This document shows, in pieces, positions 34,006 through 45,778 of a stretch of DNA of 64,000 nucleotides. The translations under genes and the position numbers were made by a program. This DNA is from Branchinecta lynchi (Eukaryota > Arthropoda > Branchiopoda > Anostraca > Branchinectidae). The first letter of the stretch is position 1; each line of letters starts with the position of its first letter. The DNA lies in the NCBI GenBank assembly GCA_023053575.1, contig JAKZAP010000022.1, positions 18,352,489 to 18,416,488 on the forward strand, given 5' to 3'. The notes under the pieces were generated by a model. It did not search any database and was not told the DNA's origin. It saw nothing but the letters and a program-made list of their open reading frames with translations.

Positions 34006-34103
34006 GCGGCAATTTTGGAGAAACCACAAGACTTGTATGTCTGCGGTGCAACATTACTAGACGAGAGTTGGGTAGTTACAGCAGCTCATTGCGTGGATGA
34101 CTA
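34006..34103 (+). CDS. Serine protease homologue, coding exon 3 (residues 104-135)
   Basis: The exon lies between acceptor TTTTCTTCTAG and donor GTAAGT (34104) and is read from GCG. It encodes AAILEKPQDLYVCGATLL and DESWVVTAAHCVDD. This is the trypsin-fold segment around the catalytic His, with C116 and C132 forming the expected His-loop disulfide. H131 is the catalytic His equivalent and is conserved. The two leftover bases TA join the C of exon 4 to make Tyr136. Size and phase fit both neighbours exactly. Confidence 0.95.
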
Positions 34104-34240
34104 GTAAGTACTATTACAAAATTAATTACACGTAGGCTACAGGCTGTAGCTGTCTCTAATGCTAAAAAAAAGATTTATTTAGCGAAGTTCTCGACGTCTT
34201 CGTTGTCACCAAGAAACGGACGAATTCGAATCCGTGTTCG

Positions 34241-34608
34241 GAAGTTTCATAACAGATTGCGCATAACACTTTCAAGAAAAACACCTTTTCACTTATAAAT
34301 AAAGTGTTATGACCAATTAAGTTTATACTATTTCGCGCCTAGATCTCCAACAACACCTTCAATAGGTAAAAATACTACACAGTCAGAAGTAAAATGACGA
34401 CAACAGAAGGATGCGTGGTTTCAACAGATAACACTTTGGGATGTTATCTGTTATGTTTCTTTCATTTCCGTTAGTATTTTTACCAATTGAAGTTGTTGCA
34501 GGAGATCTAGGCACAAAATAGTGTAAACTTCAATGGTCATAACACTTTATTTCTAAGTGAAAAGGTGTTATTCTTGAAAGTGTTATACGCTATCTGTTAT
34601 GAAACTTC
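34241..34608. mobile_element. Long palindromic (foldback) element
   Basis: The left arm begins GAAGTTTCATAACAGAT and the right arm ends ATCTGTTATGAAACTTC. Inner blocks such as AAGTGTTATGACC / GGTCATAACACTT and GAGATCTAGG / CCTAGATCTCC continue the symmetry over about 170 bp per arm. The element could fold as one hairpin. It starts 137 bp after the exon 3 donor. No other copy is seen in this window. Confidence 0.8.
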
Positions 34609-35580
34609 TGACAGCGCAGGATTCGTCCTTTTGGCATGATTCGATTCTTCTGCTTGTCAGGCTGAATTCAGATTCGGACTCGGATTCCAAACCCTCAATC
34701 TTACGAATCCGCTCCAATTCCTAGACTTCATCATTCCAGTTTCCGTTTCCCCAATTTTTACACAGTGTGCTTAGGCAATCCAGCGTTTTGGTCCCCACCA
34801 CCAAACATCCTCAGTATGTCTGTAACTTATCACGTTATCTGATAGGCTACCTTAGACATCAGTGCTTTTTGTCACCTCTGATTTTTAAGCCATATCTATG
34901 TAGATCATTTTATTTTTTGTTAAGGCGGATTTAAATACAGATTCGATTCCGGATTCGAATCCTCAGCATGAAATGGTGGATTCTGATTCAGAATCGGATT
35001 CGTACCTAGCCCTGGATTCGGATTCGAATCCTTTCATGATCGGACTCGCCCATCTCTGGTTTCACCCTGCTCCAACTGGGTGACAAATTGTGGAAAATTA
35101 AGTTGTATGCTTTAATTATATCCAGCAGTATCTGATACCACTACGTGCATCTGTAACAGAGACTGAATGCTATACTGGAAACTACCGCTTACTGATATAA
35201 TGCACATCACTACCCTAAATACAACTTCACAGATGAACATAGACAGGCTGCAGATTTTTCATCGGGTATTTCGAGAGGTATTCCGGGTTTTGCTACAGGT
35301 GTTCGTGTGAAAAGCAACGCAAAACGTTGCATTTTGACGCAGTGTTAGATGCGTGGTAAACTGGCCCGACAAAACGTATGCCCTTTTTGGGCTTAAAATG
35401 AAGCAGATATTTTGTTGATTTTTCAATAATAAAAGTCATTCTAGCTTTTTATGAAAGAAAATATTGAAATCTGTGGATGGTTGAACACAAAGCAAACATA
35501 AATAAACCTACCTTCAACCCGGTTTGAACTAGATGACATATGAAGTTTGCATAAAATTATCACAGTAAGATACTCCCAAG

Positions 35581-35848
35581 TAGAGGCGTTACTAGCCAAC
35601 ATGTTTGGGGGGGGGGGCAAGCTGGTCATTTTAACGACTGTTTTTGCAGATGAAAATGACTATTTATTGAGAAAAAACGCCCGTGTTGACGAAAAATCGG
35701 CTGATTTTAAGAAAAACTACTATTTTTAAGTTTTTTTAATGTACTGTTTTTACGAAAAATCGCGGCGCTTCGCGCCTACTCGTCTATTTTTAAAGACTGG
35801 CCGACAACATTAGGGGGGGGGGCCTCCCCCCTAGTCGTGATGCCTCTG
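35581..35848. mobile_element. hAT-type MITE with exact 8-bp target duplication
   Basis: The ends TAGAGGCGTTACTAG and CTAGTCGTGATGCCTCTG are inverted repeats. CTCCCAAG flanks both sides exactly (35573-35580 and 35849-35856), an 8-bp hAT-type duplication. The interior has poly-G/poly-C subterminal tracts and no transposase. Confidence 0.88.
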
Positions 35849-37309
35849 CTCCCAAGGTCGTTAGAGTAGTTCAGAGGTCATCTCCCGACAGATTTTTTGT
35901 CCCCTGATGAATCATCTTACAGTAAAGCTCAGTTTCCTGTTGCATCAGCGTTTCCGTGTGAACATTCATGTGGTTCTATCGCGCGCTGGAAAATAAAATT
36001 AAAAATCGTGTCGCATAGCCAGAGGTCAGATTCATATATATTCATTACTGCACGGAAAGTTTCATAGCTTAAACTTAAACAATCTTTTTTTTAGATTCGG
36101 TCATCTTTGGACATGAGGGGTTTGCAACTTTGCTAGTTGGTGTACCTTTTATTGGTTTCCGATACTTTTGTGAGCAAGAAAAAAATGTTTTCATGTCTGT
36201 CTTGGAGAAACTAATAACTCATGGAGAAAACTATTAATTGAAAGTAGTAGAGCTCGGTTATCGTCACTGAGGAGGGTGGAGTACAGTAGAGTAGAATTTA
36301 GTTTGAAAAGATTTTCTGAGAAATAATGTCGAATTCGCGTTTCTCGTCAAATAGCGATAATCATAAGCGAAACACTGCAAGGCCAACATTGTCAGCTGAT
36401 TACAGATGTCAGTATACAATTTAAACGTAGCCAAACTATACAAATTTAAACTGAAGAAAACAAATTAGTTGTTTAGTCCTGATAATTTAAAAGTTCCACG
36501 AAAGATGGAACGGAACTTTTCCTGTCTGTATGTGAGACATATGAAAGTATAAAATGATTGCTGATTAGTGTATATAATTAGTCATAAATTCTTTCTTCCG
36601 ATCCTCTTTCTTGAACACTTTGATTTTTTAGTTTAATAAGTTAATACTCCTTACTATACAAACCAACTTGTACATGCCAAACTACATGAACACACCTTTT
36701 ATAACCCTCTTACCATCCTTTACACATGTAGTTGATACCTTTGACTGCAGGAAAGCCCGAATGGGTCTGTGGGGGCAGTAAAAAAAAAACTTCACTTTAC
36801 ATGAATTTCCACATACTTTCTCAAAAAAGAGAGGAAAACTGAAAGAGGAATAACAAAAAGAAATGAAGGAAGAAAGCAAAGATAAAACAAAAACAGACAA
36901 TAAGTGGGAAACCATGCGGTCGTGCCAAAATCAAACAATCAACGAACCAAGTGAATGAATTAAACTTTGTTTGAAGTAAACAATTTTGTTTGCATTGTGC
37001 GATATTGTTTCTACTTAGTTTGCCGGCAGGTTGGATATCGAAGCAGAACATGACAATTTGAATGAGACGACATGATTTTTTGCACAAAAACGTGCCGACG
37101 ATAGATGTCAGCCTTTGTCTCGCCCTTGTTTTTCCACGCTATCGGAAAGTATTTTCTTATTGTGGAATTTTTGCGACTGCCTGCCGCCAAAAGCTTATTT
37201 CATCGTTGAAACCAAAGATTTTTTTTGTATTCGTCACACCTCGAAGAAATAAATCACGAACCAAAGACGTCAAATAAAAGAGAAATTAGCAGTGACACGG
37301 AAAAACAGA

Positions 37310-38312
37310 AGTTGTGTTTTTGCAGATACCATGGTATGGGCTACCACGGTAACTGGGTCTGCAATTAGATGTTTCTGCAGTTACTGTGGTATCTGATTTA
37401 CGAGTGCTCTGCAAAAATGATAATTGCCGAAATTGCGCTTTTCGAAGTCATCCCAAAAGAAAAACTGATATTCAGTAACACCACCAAGTGCCAAACTTCT
37501 TTCCAACCAATGTGATAAAAAATTATAAAAGTGAGATGACTTTTTCAGATACCACGATCAGACCGTGGTATTTGAATATCAGAATATCTATTCAATTCAA
37601 TTCAGTTCAAATAATTTATTTCCTCCAGAAATCGGAGAGTAAAAAACATAGTAAACACACACATAACTGGCCAAAAATATAAAACGACAACTATGACATA
37701 ACAAGGCCGTATCGCATAAAACAGATCAACAAGCAAATATAAAAAAAAAAAAAAAATGTCTACAACGGATACGTTAGCTACGATTCTTCATAAGCGATAT
37801 TTCGGCCCTTCTTGGCAAGGGTCCTCGTCAGGCTGTCAATCTTCTGGTTAAACTTCGGGGAAGGAAACAACCTGTAATAAATAACTGAAGCCTCTACCGA
37901 CTATAAATATCTTATTAAAGTAAGTTATCTCCAAATACCACTATAATGAAAAAATTATTCCTGAGATTTAATGTGACTGAGGCTTAAATTTTCTTCTGAG
38001 TGCTGATATTTAACTTTTGACACGGCTAGTGTTTTTGCTGCACGATTGGGGCGACGGCAGGAAAAAAAAAATCTGCATTTTGATCGACTTCGGTTTTGTT
38101 GTTAATAAGGGAATGAGGCTTAAATTTTCTTCCCTTAAAAAAAAATAAATAAAAAAAAATGAATATAAGTATATAAGCTACCACGATAACTGGCCAGATA
38201 CCATGATAACTGCAAAAACACCCTTTGTCCGTGGTATCAGATACCACGATAACTGCAAAAATGACTTTAGCACGTTGTATCAGATACCATGGTATCTGCA
38301 GAAACGCAACTA
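37310..38312. mobile_element. AGTTGCG foldback family, copy 3, split by an insertion
   Basis: The left part runs from AGTTGTGTTTTTGCAGATAC to about 37584. The right part resumes at about 38172 (CTACCACGATAACTGGCCAG) and ends CTGCAGAAACGCAACT. The interior break is at the same place where intact copies are continuous (after GAATATCAGA). GAATATMAG-like sequence flanks the inserted DNA on both sides, a likely target duplication. Confidence 0.75.
37587..38165 (-). mobile_element. LINE tail and composite insertion inside copy 3
   Basis: The insert begins with an ATTCAATTCAATTCAG simple repeat, then AATAATTTATTTCC and GGAGAGTAAAAAAC, a minus-strand LINE 3' end like that at 56840. It also contains a short piece (37790-37835) of the GGCCCTTCTTGG foldback arm and A-rich runs. 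It probably holds more than one event. Confidence 0.5.
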
Positions 38313-39474
38313 AAATTGAAGAAAGGTGGAAGGAAATTTTTCCTGTCTCGCTGAAGACAGTAGGACGAGGTTTCCATTGTGACCCCTTGAAAGCACTGCT
38401 GAACAAAGGATTGAGTGACCCCTCGTAATGGACTGAGTGACCCCTCTGACGTGGGGATTTATAGGTTTTTGATGCTCACGAAGGGAAGATACGTTCATTC
38501 GTCTTCCACCTGCTCACCACCTTTTTCAGACAGCCAATAAATTGTACGAGTTAGCAAAAACTTATGCTGCTGATGAGCGGTCGCTGTCACTGGCATTTTT
38601 CATCGTTTTTGTGTCATCATCCGTCTTCGTTTTTTTAGCATAAGATAAACTATAATTTATTTGTTCCAACAGCCATGATCTATCGCAAAGGCGTAAAAAA
38701 TAAAAATATAACCGCCCACAGGTATCTCTAATTGTGCAGGGCTACAATGAGCAACCTGTCAAATTTTGTCGAAGGAATTACCCCTATGAAACCACGCAGC
38801 TATCCTTCGTTATATAACCTTCCATTCTCTTTATATAATAGTCCGAGATTACACAAGCTCCGAATTCACTCAAGCTTTCATGTTCACTCATCAGTGATGA
38901 TGATGATGACATTTTGTTTACGCTCTTAAGAAGAAAGAAATAGCGCAGTATAGACAAAGAAAGGAAAAGAATACACAGAGTTTTCAATAATGTAGTAAAT
39001 GCACAAGATAAAAAAAAAAATATTAAATATTATGTTTTGATATATTGTTCATTTTACACCACACATCGGACTTGAGCAAAGAAAATACCGAAAGCCTTCT
39101 CTTGCCGAATGGCAGACTTCCGCCCTAGAACTGACCACGTCCATTATTCCTTTCCTTTCTAAACCAGCTTAAAAGTCATTAATTAAAGTAAAAACTATTC
39201 TGACTTTAAAATGCGAAAAGCAAATAAAATGTTTGGCTCGTTTCAGTACCCTCGGCCTGGAGTGCGATGCGAGATTGGTGGGAAACCATCCGACGCGTCT
39301 CCTTTCGCCAGATTTCTCTAGATATCTGTTTAGAGTTGGGTCGTCTGAGGCCATTCTTTTTCTGGATTCAGTTCAGTTTATTTTCCCCAAAAATTCTTTG
39401 CGATGTTCTACTGGAATTGTGTCAAACAATCAATTGTCAAACATGCAGAACCGGTATCGTAGAGCAGTGGTTCC

Positions 39475-39913
39475 CAACCTTTTCCGTACCGCGTATCCTT
39501 AATCAATGTTCGAAAAGATTACGTACCCCCTTTTACAGAACGTGAAAAAGAGATAGTTATTTTCATAACTTATAAGTAATACATGTGCAAAAATACATAC
39601 AAAATCAGTGAGGCAATCTAGAGACTGCTTTGTTGCAAAAATTTTGTCAAATCTCGGTTGGACGTCGGCACGAAGTGTGGCAATTTTTCGTAAAAGCAGT
39701 TTTAAATAAAAAAAACAGTCGCTAAAAATAACCTGTCAGCCAGTACCTTGCTCCTTAAGATACATTTTGGCTGGTGGTGCCTGTGCTGGTAATACTAGGC
39801 TTTCGGCAATAAAAAATCAGGGAGGCGAGATTTTGAAGCTACAGACTTAAATCAATTTTGGTTCCTTCGCGTACCCCTTGCGGGGGTCTCGCGCCACCGG
39901 TTGGGAACCACTG
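39475..39913. mobile_element. hAT-type MITE (CAGTGGTTCCCAACC)
   Basis: The ends CAGTGGTTCCCAACC and GGTTGGGAACCACTG are perfect 14-15-bp inverted repeats, typical of hAT elements. The flanks TCGTAGAG (39467-39474) and CCGTAGAG (39914-39921) form an 8-bp duplication with one mismatch. The interior is 439 bp and non-coding. It is related to 61815-62324, where the left-end sequence recurs in reverse. Confidence 0.88.
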
Positions 39914-40567
39914 CCGTAGAGTGTCGGATGTGTTGGCTGAGATTCACATTCGAAGCAAAAGCTCGTTTTAGTTCAAACCCAGAGCCTTATCTTCTCAGCT
40001 ATAGATGACAAAACTTACCTTTGCCCTCTTTGCAAGTTGCAGGAGGAAGATTTGGCCCATTTCCTCCGAGAGCCAGAGTGCCAAGAGTTTTCGCATTTGA
40101 GGGTAAAATTTGTTCTGGGTGGGTTGGTGCTGCTCCCCTGTATCCTGAATTGAAGAACGAACCACAACTTCATCCTGGGAGTCTGCAAATATGGAATCAG
40201 CGAGTTTAGACTTAACAATAACAATGTACTGGATTTCCTTAATAGCTTGTATTATACACGCTAGCACTGGATCGTCATTCAGGCAAATAAGACGTGACAA
40301 TTACATAAGCTGACAGTTCATCTATACGTAGAAAGTATATAAATATAATTTGACTTAACTAGGATTAAAGTATTGGGTAAAATGTGGTACAAAGTATTTC
40401 AGGTAACGATCAGTCGAGTTTATGGGTGGTCTTTCTAGTCTCTGGACAGCAGTGTCCCTCTTTCTTTGTGATGTACTTGCTATGGTCGCGCATGTGATGC
40501 CAGAATTGTATATAACAGCTAATGAACAGATGCAACAGTTTATTTGTATCGTAATTTCTTCCTTCAG

Positions 40568-40863
40568 CTCTGCGCTCTCTGGAACGTCGAACATCACCGA
40601 AGTTCTCAAAGTCCGCCTTGGGGAGTACGACGTCAGCACAACTTCCGAGCCTCTCCGCCACGAGGAGTTCGACGTTTCCCATATCATTGTCAACTCTGCC
40701 TTCAACAACCTTACCCTGGCCAACGACATTGCCCTCGTGAAGTTCACCAAGAAGGCTCGCAGGAGGCCGAATATAGATGTCGCCTGCATCCCATCTAAGG
40801 GAGAGGTTGATGAGAGGGAGGGATCCAAATGTTACATCACTGGCTGGGGGCGGAAAACGGAAG
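40568..40863 (+). CDS. Serine protease homologue, coding exon 4 (residues 136-234)
   Basis: The exon follows CTTCCTTCAG and ends GAAG before GTAAGC (phase 1). It encodes LKVRLGEYDVSTTSEPLRHE, FNNLTLANDIALVKF, then DVACIPSKGE and KCYITGWGRKTE. D189 in NDIAL is the catalytic Asp equivalent. C209 is the position that usually links to the clip/linker cysteine (C82 here). GWGRKTE is the conserved loop before the next intron. The strong codon-level order and exact phase joins leave little doubt. The oppositely oriented open frame over the same DNA is a shadow. Confidence 0.95.
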
Positions 40864-40885
40864 GTAAGCCTTGGCTCAAGGTTAA

Positions 40886-41189
40886 CCCGATGAAAAATTT
40901 GTAGCCTGCGTAGTAGTATGGTAGTAGTACGAAAACGTTGCATGTAGTACTATGTAATAGCAAAGAATACTATCATTTAATGTGCCTTAGACTGGTCCAA
41001 TCTTATGTAGTAGTATCCAGTAGCATCCTGTCTTGCCATAGTAGCATCCATTCTTGCTAATAGTAGCATCTAGTAGTATGCAGTAACACGGTAGCTTTGA
41101 AGTAGAAGCATGTAGTAGCATCGTTAGTGCTGCATGCAACTTTTTCGTACTACTTCATAGCACTATTTTGAGATAAATTTTTCATCGGG
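40886..41189. mobile_element. TAGTAG-rich TIR element, copy 1
   Basis: The ends CCCGATGAAAAATTT and AAATTTTTCATCGGG are perfect 15-bp inverted repeats. The 304-bp interior is dominated by TAGTAG, TAGCATC and their complements and is non-coding. It is highly similar to 41229-41533 and more distantly to 12437-12806. A lone terminus-like TTTTTCATCGGGTA is at 35257. Confidence 0.85.
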
Positions 41190-41228
41190 AACACTGACAC
41201 ATATGGGGTCAAGTCCAATCATCCACAA

Positions 41229-41533
41229 CCCGATGAAAAATTTGTAGCCTGCGTAGTAGTATGGTAGTAGTACGAAAAAGTTGCGTGTAATACTATGTAA
41301 TAGCAAAGAATGTTATCATTTAATGTGTTTCGGACTGGTCCGATCTTAAGTAATAGTATCCAGTAGCATCTTGTCTTGCTATAGTAGCATCCAGCCTTGC
41401 TAATAGTAGCATATAGTAGTATGCAGTAACACGGTAGCCTTGAAGTAGAAGCATGCAGTAGCATCAGTTAGTACTGCATACTACTTTTTCGTACTACTTC
41501 ATAGTACTATTTTGAGATAAATTTTTCATCGGG
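41229..41533. mobile_element. TAGTAG-rich TIR element, copy 2
   Basis: This is a direct repeat of 40886-41189 with the same termini and about the same length, separated from it by 39 bp. AA lies outside both ends, but a target duplication longer than this is not evident. The pair may come from insertion beside an existing copy or from local duplication. Confidence 0.85.
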
Positions 41534-43589
41534 AAAGCCTTGATTTTTGGATACCCTTTGTCAAACGATGGGTATATCTAACGTTTGAGATAGCCTATAC
41601 CTATCGCTGGATACCCTATGCCAAACGATGGAAAGCTGTTGGTTCCCTAACCCTGACCTACCCCACTATAGATGATTTCTGATTGGTTAATTTTTGAGCT
41701 TCACTTTAACACTTAAACTTCACACTTTAACCTAAAAACACTACAGGAGCGCAGAAAGGAGCTAAGCACTGACTTTGGTTCAGCGATGGTATTTCATCCT
41801 CTCCACTCTCAAATCCTCCCTCTCCCCTATCAAAATGTTAGAAGTCGACCAGAATGAGTGGTAAGTTCTAAGGTTCCCAAGCTCTGTCCCATACCTACAA
41901 AACACGCTAGATATGCAAAAAGTTGTATTCCCGAGTTCGTGAAATATTTTAACGAAGCGTGAATTTTTAAGCGTACTGACATTAGATACGCCTACATATA
42001 TTGGAATTTTTTCTGTTTGTTTGACAATAATCGCAAATTTGGTTTATAACCACGATAGTCGATTTTTACAATAAACTTTCTATCTATCTCAAATTCACCA
42101 ATATTTAATTGGTTCAAGTATCCAGCATTTGGCTAGTCTTACCCGCGTTTTACATAGGCTTTCCCAAAATCAGGGATTTGTTGTAGACTGGTCAAGTCCG
42201 ACAACTTTCGGGCATATTTTGAATCGCCTTTTTGAAGTATAGCCTAACTGAAAAGGCAGCTTATTTTTACATCAATTGTTTGGATACCCTGAAACATTTT
42301 GAACCATTTTGATTTGGATTTTGCATTTTTTTTTTCACCCGAGGCACTAATAGTGAGGTTCAGAATGTGCGCCGCTTCCAAGACAACCCAATATTTATCC
42401 AGGTGCAAAGGTTTTGAATTTCAATATAAGCCTGCACTTGCAGGATTAAATACGCTAAGCCAGGAAAGGTCACGACGTAGGCCTTGAATTTAACCCGGAG
42501 AATGATGTCTTGCAAGAAATCGGCCATTTATTTTATTTTTCGGCAATGGCTTACCTTTGTAGGCTAGTTGGTAAACATTTCAAGCATAGATGGACAGGCG
42601 CATAGAGGTAACACAAATCTGAAGTATTAAGTTAATTGAGTGAAATCGTTTATCTTGGACAGCGGACGAACGGAGTAACGTATACCTATTTATAGGATTT
42701 GAGGCCAGTTTAACTGACAATATGATGTGTAACTAGACTGTGGCAGTCTTGGCCCTTTTCGGTAAAACTTTAAGGTTTGTCGCTTGGTCGTTTTCGTTTT
42801 CTCTTAACACCTCAAATGGCAAATTCCCACAGGGGTCACCTTCCTTTTATGAGAAATCGCACCATTCCACAACGAGGCATAAAACCCCAAATGCTTTTTG
42901 TTTTTAAATCGCCTTATTCAATAACGGTACAACGGCACAAACACTTTTTTTTTGGCTCGCCTGAAAAGTTGCTTTCTTAGGGTTACCTCCTTATAAATTA
43001 ACTTATTTCAAATAAAACCCATGGACCATATGATGGGAAAATTAGTAAGAAAATATGGAGCATAGCTCAAACAAAGAAAAAGCAAAAAAAAAAGAAAATT
43101 GGCATCTTCAGAAATAATTCACTGTGGGCCATAGCAGCGAAGGGAGGGCAAGAGGTATGAAGCCTTCGCTTCAGAAAAGAGAAATTGGCAGGCGTCCATT
43201 TTTGAAAGAGGTAATTTATATTGCAGAGACTATTACTAATCGACAGGAATGGTTATTGTGAACACAACGTTACTTTTTCATTATGCAAAATCTTAACGTC
43301 AGCCAACATTATTCACAGACAAAGAAGTCATTGAGTCCGTCGCTGTTGTCCGCTGATGAGTTATTTAGTGGGTCAAATTTCATTGATTAGATTAGCAGAC
43401 CTTTTCTTTTCTAAATTATGGTGATTGTTAAGCAGAAACTGTGTATAGGCCTACCAAAAAGTTGTTGAGAGACACAAAAAAGCGTTCTCTCTTGGATGAG
43501 CACACAAATCGTTCTACATGGTAAAAAAAAAATAAAAAATAAATTGGAATCAATTGTGGTGCGTTGATACGTTTACTTAACCCTTTCAG

Positions 43590-43741
43590 ATTCGCCACAT
43601 TCCGTAATTTTGAAAGAAGTGCCAGTACCGCTCTGGGACAACGCTAAGTGCCAAGCGACCCTGCGAACCCAGTTTGGGCCTAGCTTTGTACTACCAGAGA
43701 CATCTATCTGTGCCGGAGCTGAAGGAAGAGACTCTTGTGAT
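43590..43741 (+). CDS. Serine protease homologue, coding exon 5 (residues 235-285)
   Basis: The exon lies between CCCTTTCAG and GTAAGT, and its first two bases complete Asp235. It encodes SPHSVILKEVPVPLWDNAKC, then FGPSFVLPETSICAGAEG and RDSCD. These are the conserved 'V-P-x-W-x-x-x-x-C' and 'ICAG' segments of the trypsin fold. RDSCD gives the Asp at the base of the S1 pocket (trypsin-like specificity position), which is kept although the catalytic Ser is lost. The phase 0 end leads straight into the active-site exon. Confidence 0.95.
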
Positions 43742-45778
43742 GTAAGTAGTGCTGCATGACCGGAATCCCGCCTTTTATAATTACGCCAAATTATTTCGTC
43801 TTCAGGAGTCAATGCGATGACGGGGTGTCCCAGCATAGATCGTTTTTCCTGGGCCAAAGCATTATGGATCCGCTCACTTGTTTGTTGGAAGTTCCTCAAG
43901 TACCGACACGTGAGCCAATCAAAGAGCCTATTACTGGGACTGCAATCCAATTTAGACTGTATGTGTTTAACTAGCGTTTAGAAGAGGAGTTCTAGCCGTT
44001 GAGACTACCATGTTTGATAACCATGCCTGATATGCCTACAGTAAACTTTTAAAAGTTAAACTAAATAATTAAATAGCCCCATTTTCTGACTCCAGGAACC
44101 ATAATCAGATATAGACTTCTGAACTTATTTTTATTTGTATCTGTGACAACGAGAAAATGACAATCGCCTGTGTTCGTCGCATCGAGCATCCTTGAAGTTA
44201 CTTTACTTCACTCGCGATGATCCATAATATCAAGAACAAATAATCAGATAGAACCTCCGTCTCCCTCTCTCTGTACTATGACTATGCGAAGTCGAGTATT
44301 TCCCCGTACCTTTTCCGCCGTGACGAGCGGAGGTTACTAGCTTCGCGCCACATCACGTTTCGTTACCTCTACAATTCGCTACATCGCTGTGAAACCACCT
44401 TGAGGAAAAGTAGAAGACAAAGCTGATTGGTTCTTTAGACGAGCTGATGAGCGGGTCAGAACGCGGATTACGCCTCCTGCATTTTCTTTCTCTGCGATGA
44501 GCAATGGCGAAGACGAAAGTGGAGTATACTTGTAAAAAGCTACAGCTACATACCTCTAGGTTCGCACAGTTTTCATAATGCTTATTCTCGCCATCAAAGG
44601 GAACGGCGAGAATAGAGGGAGTCACTCCACGCGGACTCCGTGGACAGAAACAGCGAGAACACGGGGAATGCTTCCAACATGGATTTTGTTCGAAAAATAA
44701 ATATGCAGTTCCCGAAATTAGTCTGGAGCCAATTTATTTTTGGTTTTGTTTATTCTGATTATTTTTAATTAATTTATACATTGCACCAACACCAGCAAAA
44801 ATGGATTCCCGTCCGAATCTGAAAGGGAGTCCTTTTTGATGATGGTGATGATAATCAGAGCATTCCCGGTCCGTGGGGACTCGCAAGAATATGGGGAGTG
44901 AGTCCCCGGGACAAACAAAAACGCGGGTACTCCTCAAGTGGAGTGCGCGGGGAACGGCGAGAGTACGCCTATATTCGCTTTATGGTACCAAAGACAGAGG
45001 TCCTATATGATTATTTGTTCTTGATAATATCCGGCATCAAATGCTATTAGAACCAAATGTTTCACAAAATGTGTCTACCTTTTGGCGGTTTCATCTCGGA
45101 GCCTCACGGTATCAGTGTCAGCCGTGCGTCCCGAATCCTCCTTAGAGGTCAAGGTTTTCGGTAAAGACCTCGCACTAGTTCGTCTTTCGGCTTCTGCATC
45201 CTACTTCCATACCTAAGATGGCTTGGGCCACACACAGGTACTTTTCTGTCTATGATCCCGGAAAGGCTCCGTCACAGCCCAGCTTTGAAAGCAGTGTTGC
45301 CGCGGCAGGCAAAATAAACTCTGCAACACAAACACCAAAACGTATTATTATACACCAAAACTGAGTAACTTGATGTTGCAAACACAAACAAAAAATCTCC
45401 AAATGTGATGATACATCACCACGCGTGGCAACTTTGTTGGAAATAAGTAAACTCTCGCTAGATATAGCACCGGGGTGTTGGCGAAACTTTAGTCGATTAT
45501 CTAAGGTGTTGGCGTCACAGGAAAAGCTATATTTTCCAGTTAGTAATGGAACTGATTGCCCCTAGAACGGCTTATAAGTATAAATGCGTCGGGAGCCGCG
45601 CTGGCCGCTTGGCTCTATATATGTAGATATAAATATATATTCTGCAACATGATTTTAATCGAGTTTTCCTATTTCTTTCATGACGTCATGAAAACGTCAC
45701 GGGCCGTAGATAATCGGCTAAAGTTGAGTCAATACCAGCACCGGGAGCTTGTTCCTGTTTATTCATGTTTCATTTTAG
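43742..45778 (+). other. Intron 5 of the serine protease homologue
   Basis: Intron 5 is 2,037 bp, with donor GTAAGT and acceptor TTCATTTTAG. It contains the second TIR element (44580-44970). The rest (43742-44570 and 44980-45770) shows nothing I recognise. Confidence 0.8.
44580..44970. mobile_element. TIR element (AGGCGTRTTCTCGCC family), copy 2, inverted
   Basis: The segment is the reverse complement of the 10285-10710 family: GGGGAACGGCGAGAGTACGCCT at its right end, ATTCTCGCC at its left. GGACAAACAAAAACGCGGGTAC, CAAAAATGGATTCCCG and TTTTGTTCGAAAAATAAATA lie in between in inverse order. The left terminus is less well preserved. Confidence 0.75.

Larger units (their letters stand above)
34104..40567 (+). 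other. Intron 3 of the serine protease homologue
   Basis: Intron 3 is 6,464 bp. It contains a long hairpin element (34241), hAT-type elements (35581, 39475) and a split foldback-family copy (37310-38312). The stretch 34620-35050 is rich in GGATTCG-type words and may be a degenerate simple repeat. I see nothing specific in 35860-37300, 38320-39460 or 39920-40560. Confidence 0.75.
40864..43589 (+). other. Intron 4 of the serine protease homologue
   Basis: Intron 4 is 2,726 bp, with donor GTAAGC and acceptor CCCTTTCAG. It starts with two tandem TAGTAG-rich TIR elements (40886-41533). A LINE-like tail (TTATTTCAAATAAAACCCAT, about 43000-43020) is possible. I see nothing specific in 41540-42990 or 43100-43560. 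Confidence 0.8.

Noticed and set aside
40410..40943. Long minus-strand open frames opposite protease exon 4 (157 and 177 codons)
   Set aside because: They overlap a well-supported exon on the other strand with correct splice sites and have no recognisable domain; they are shadows of its codon composition.
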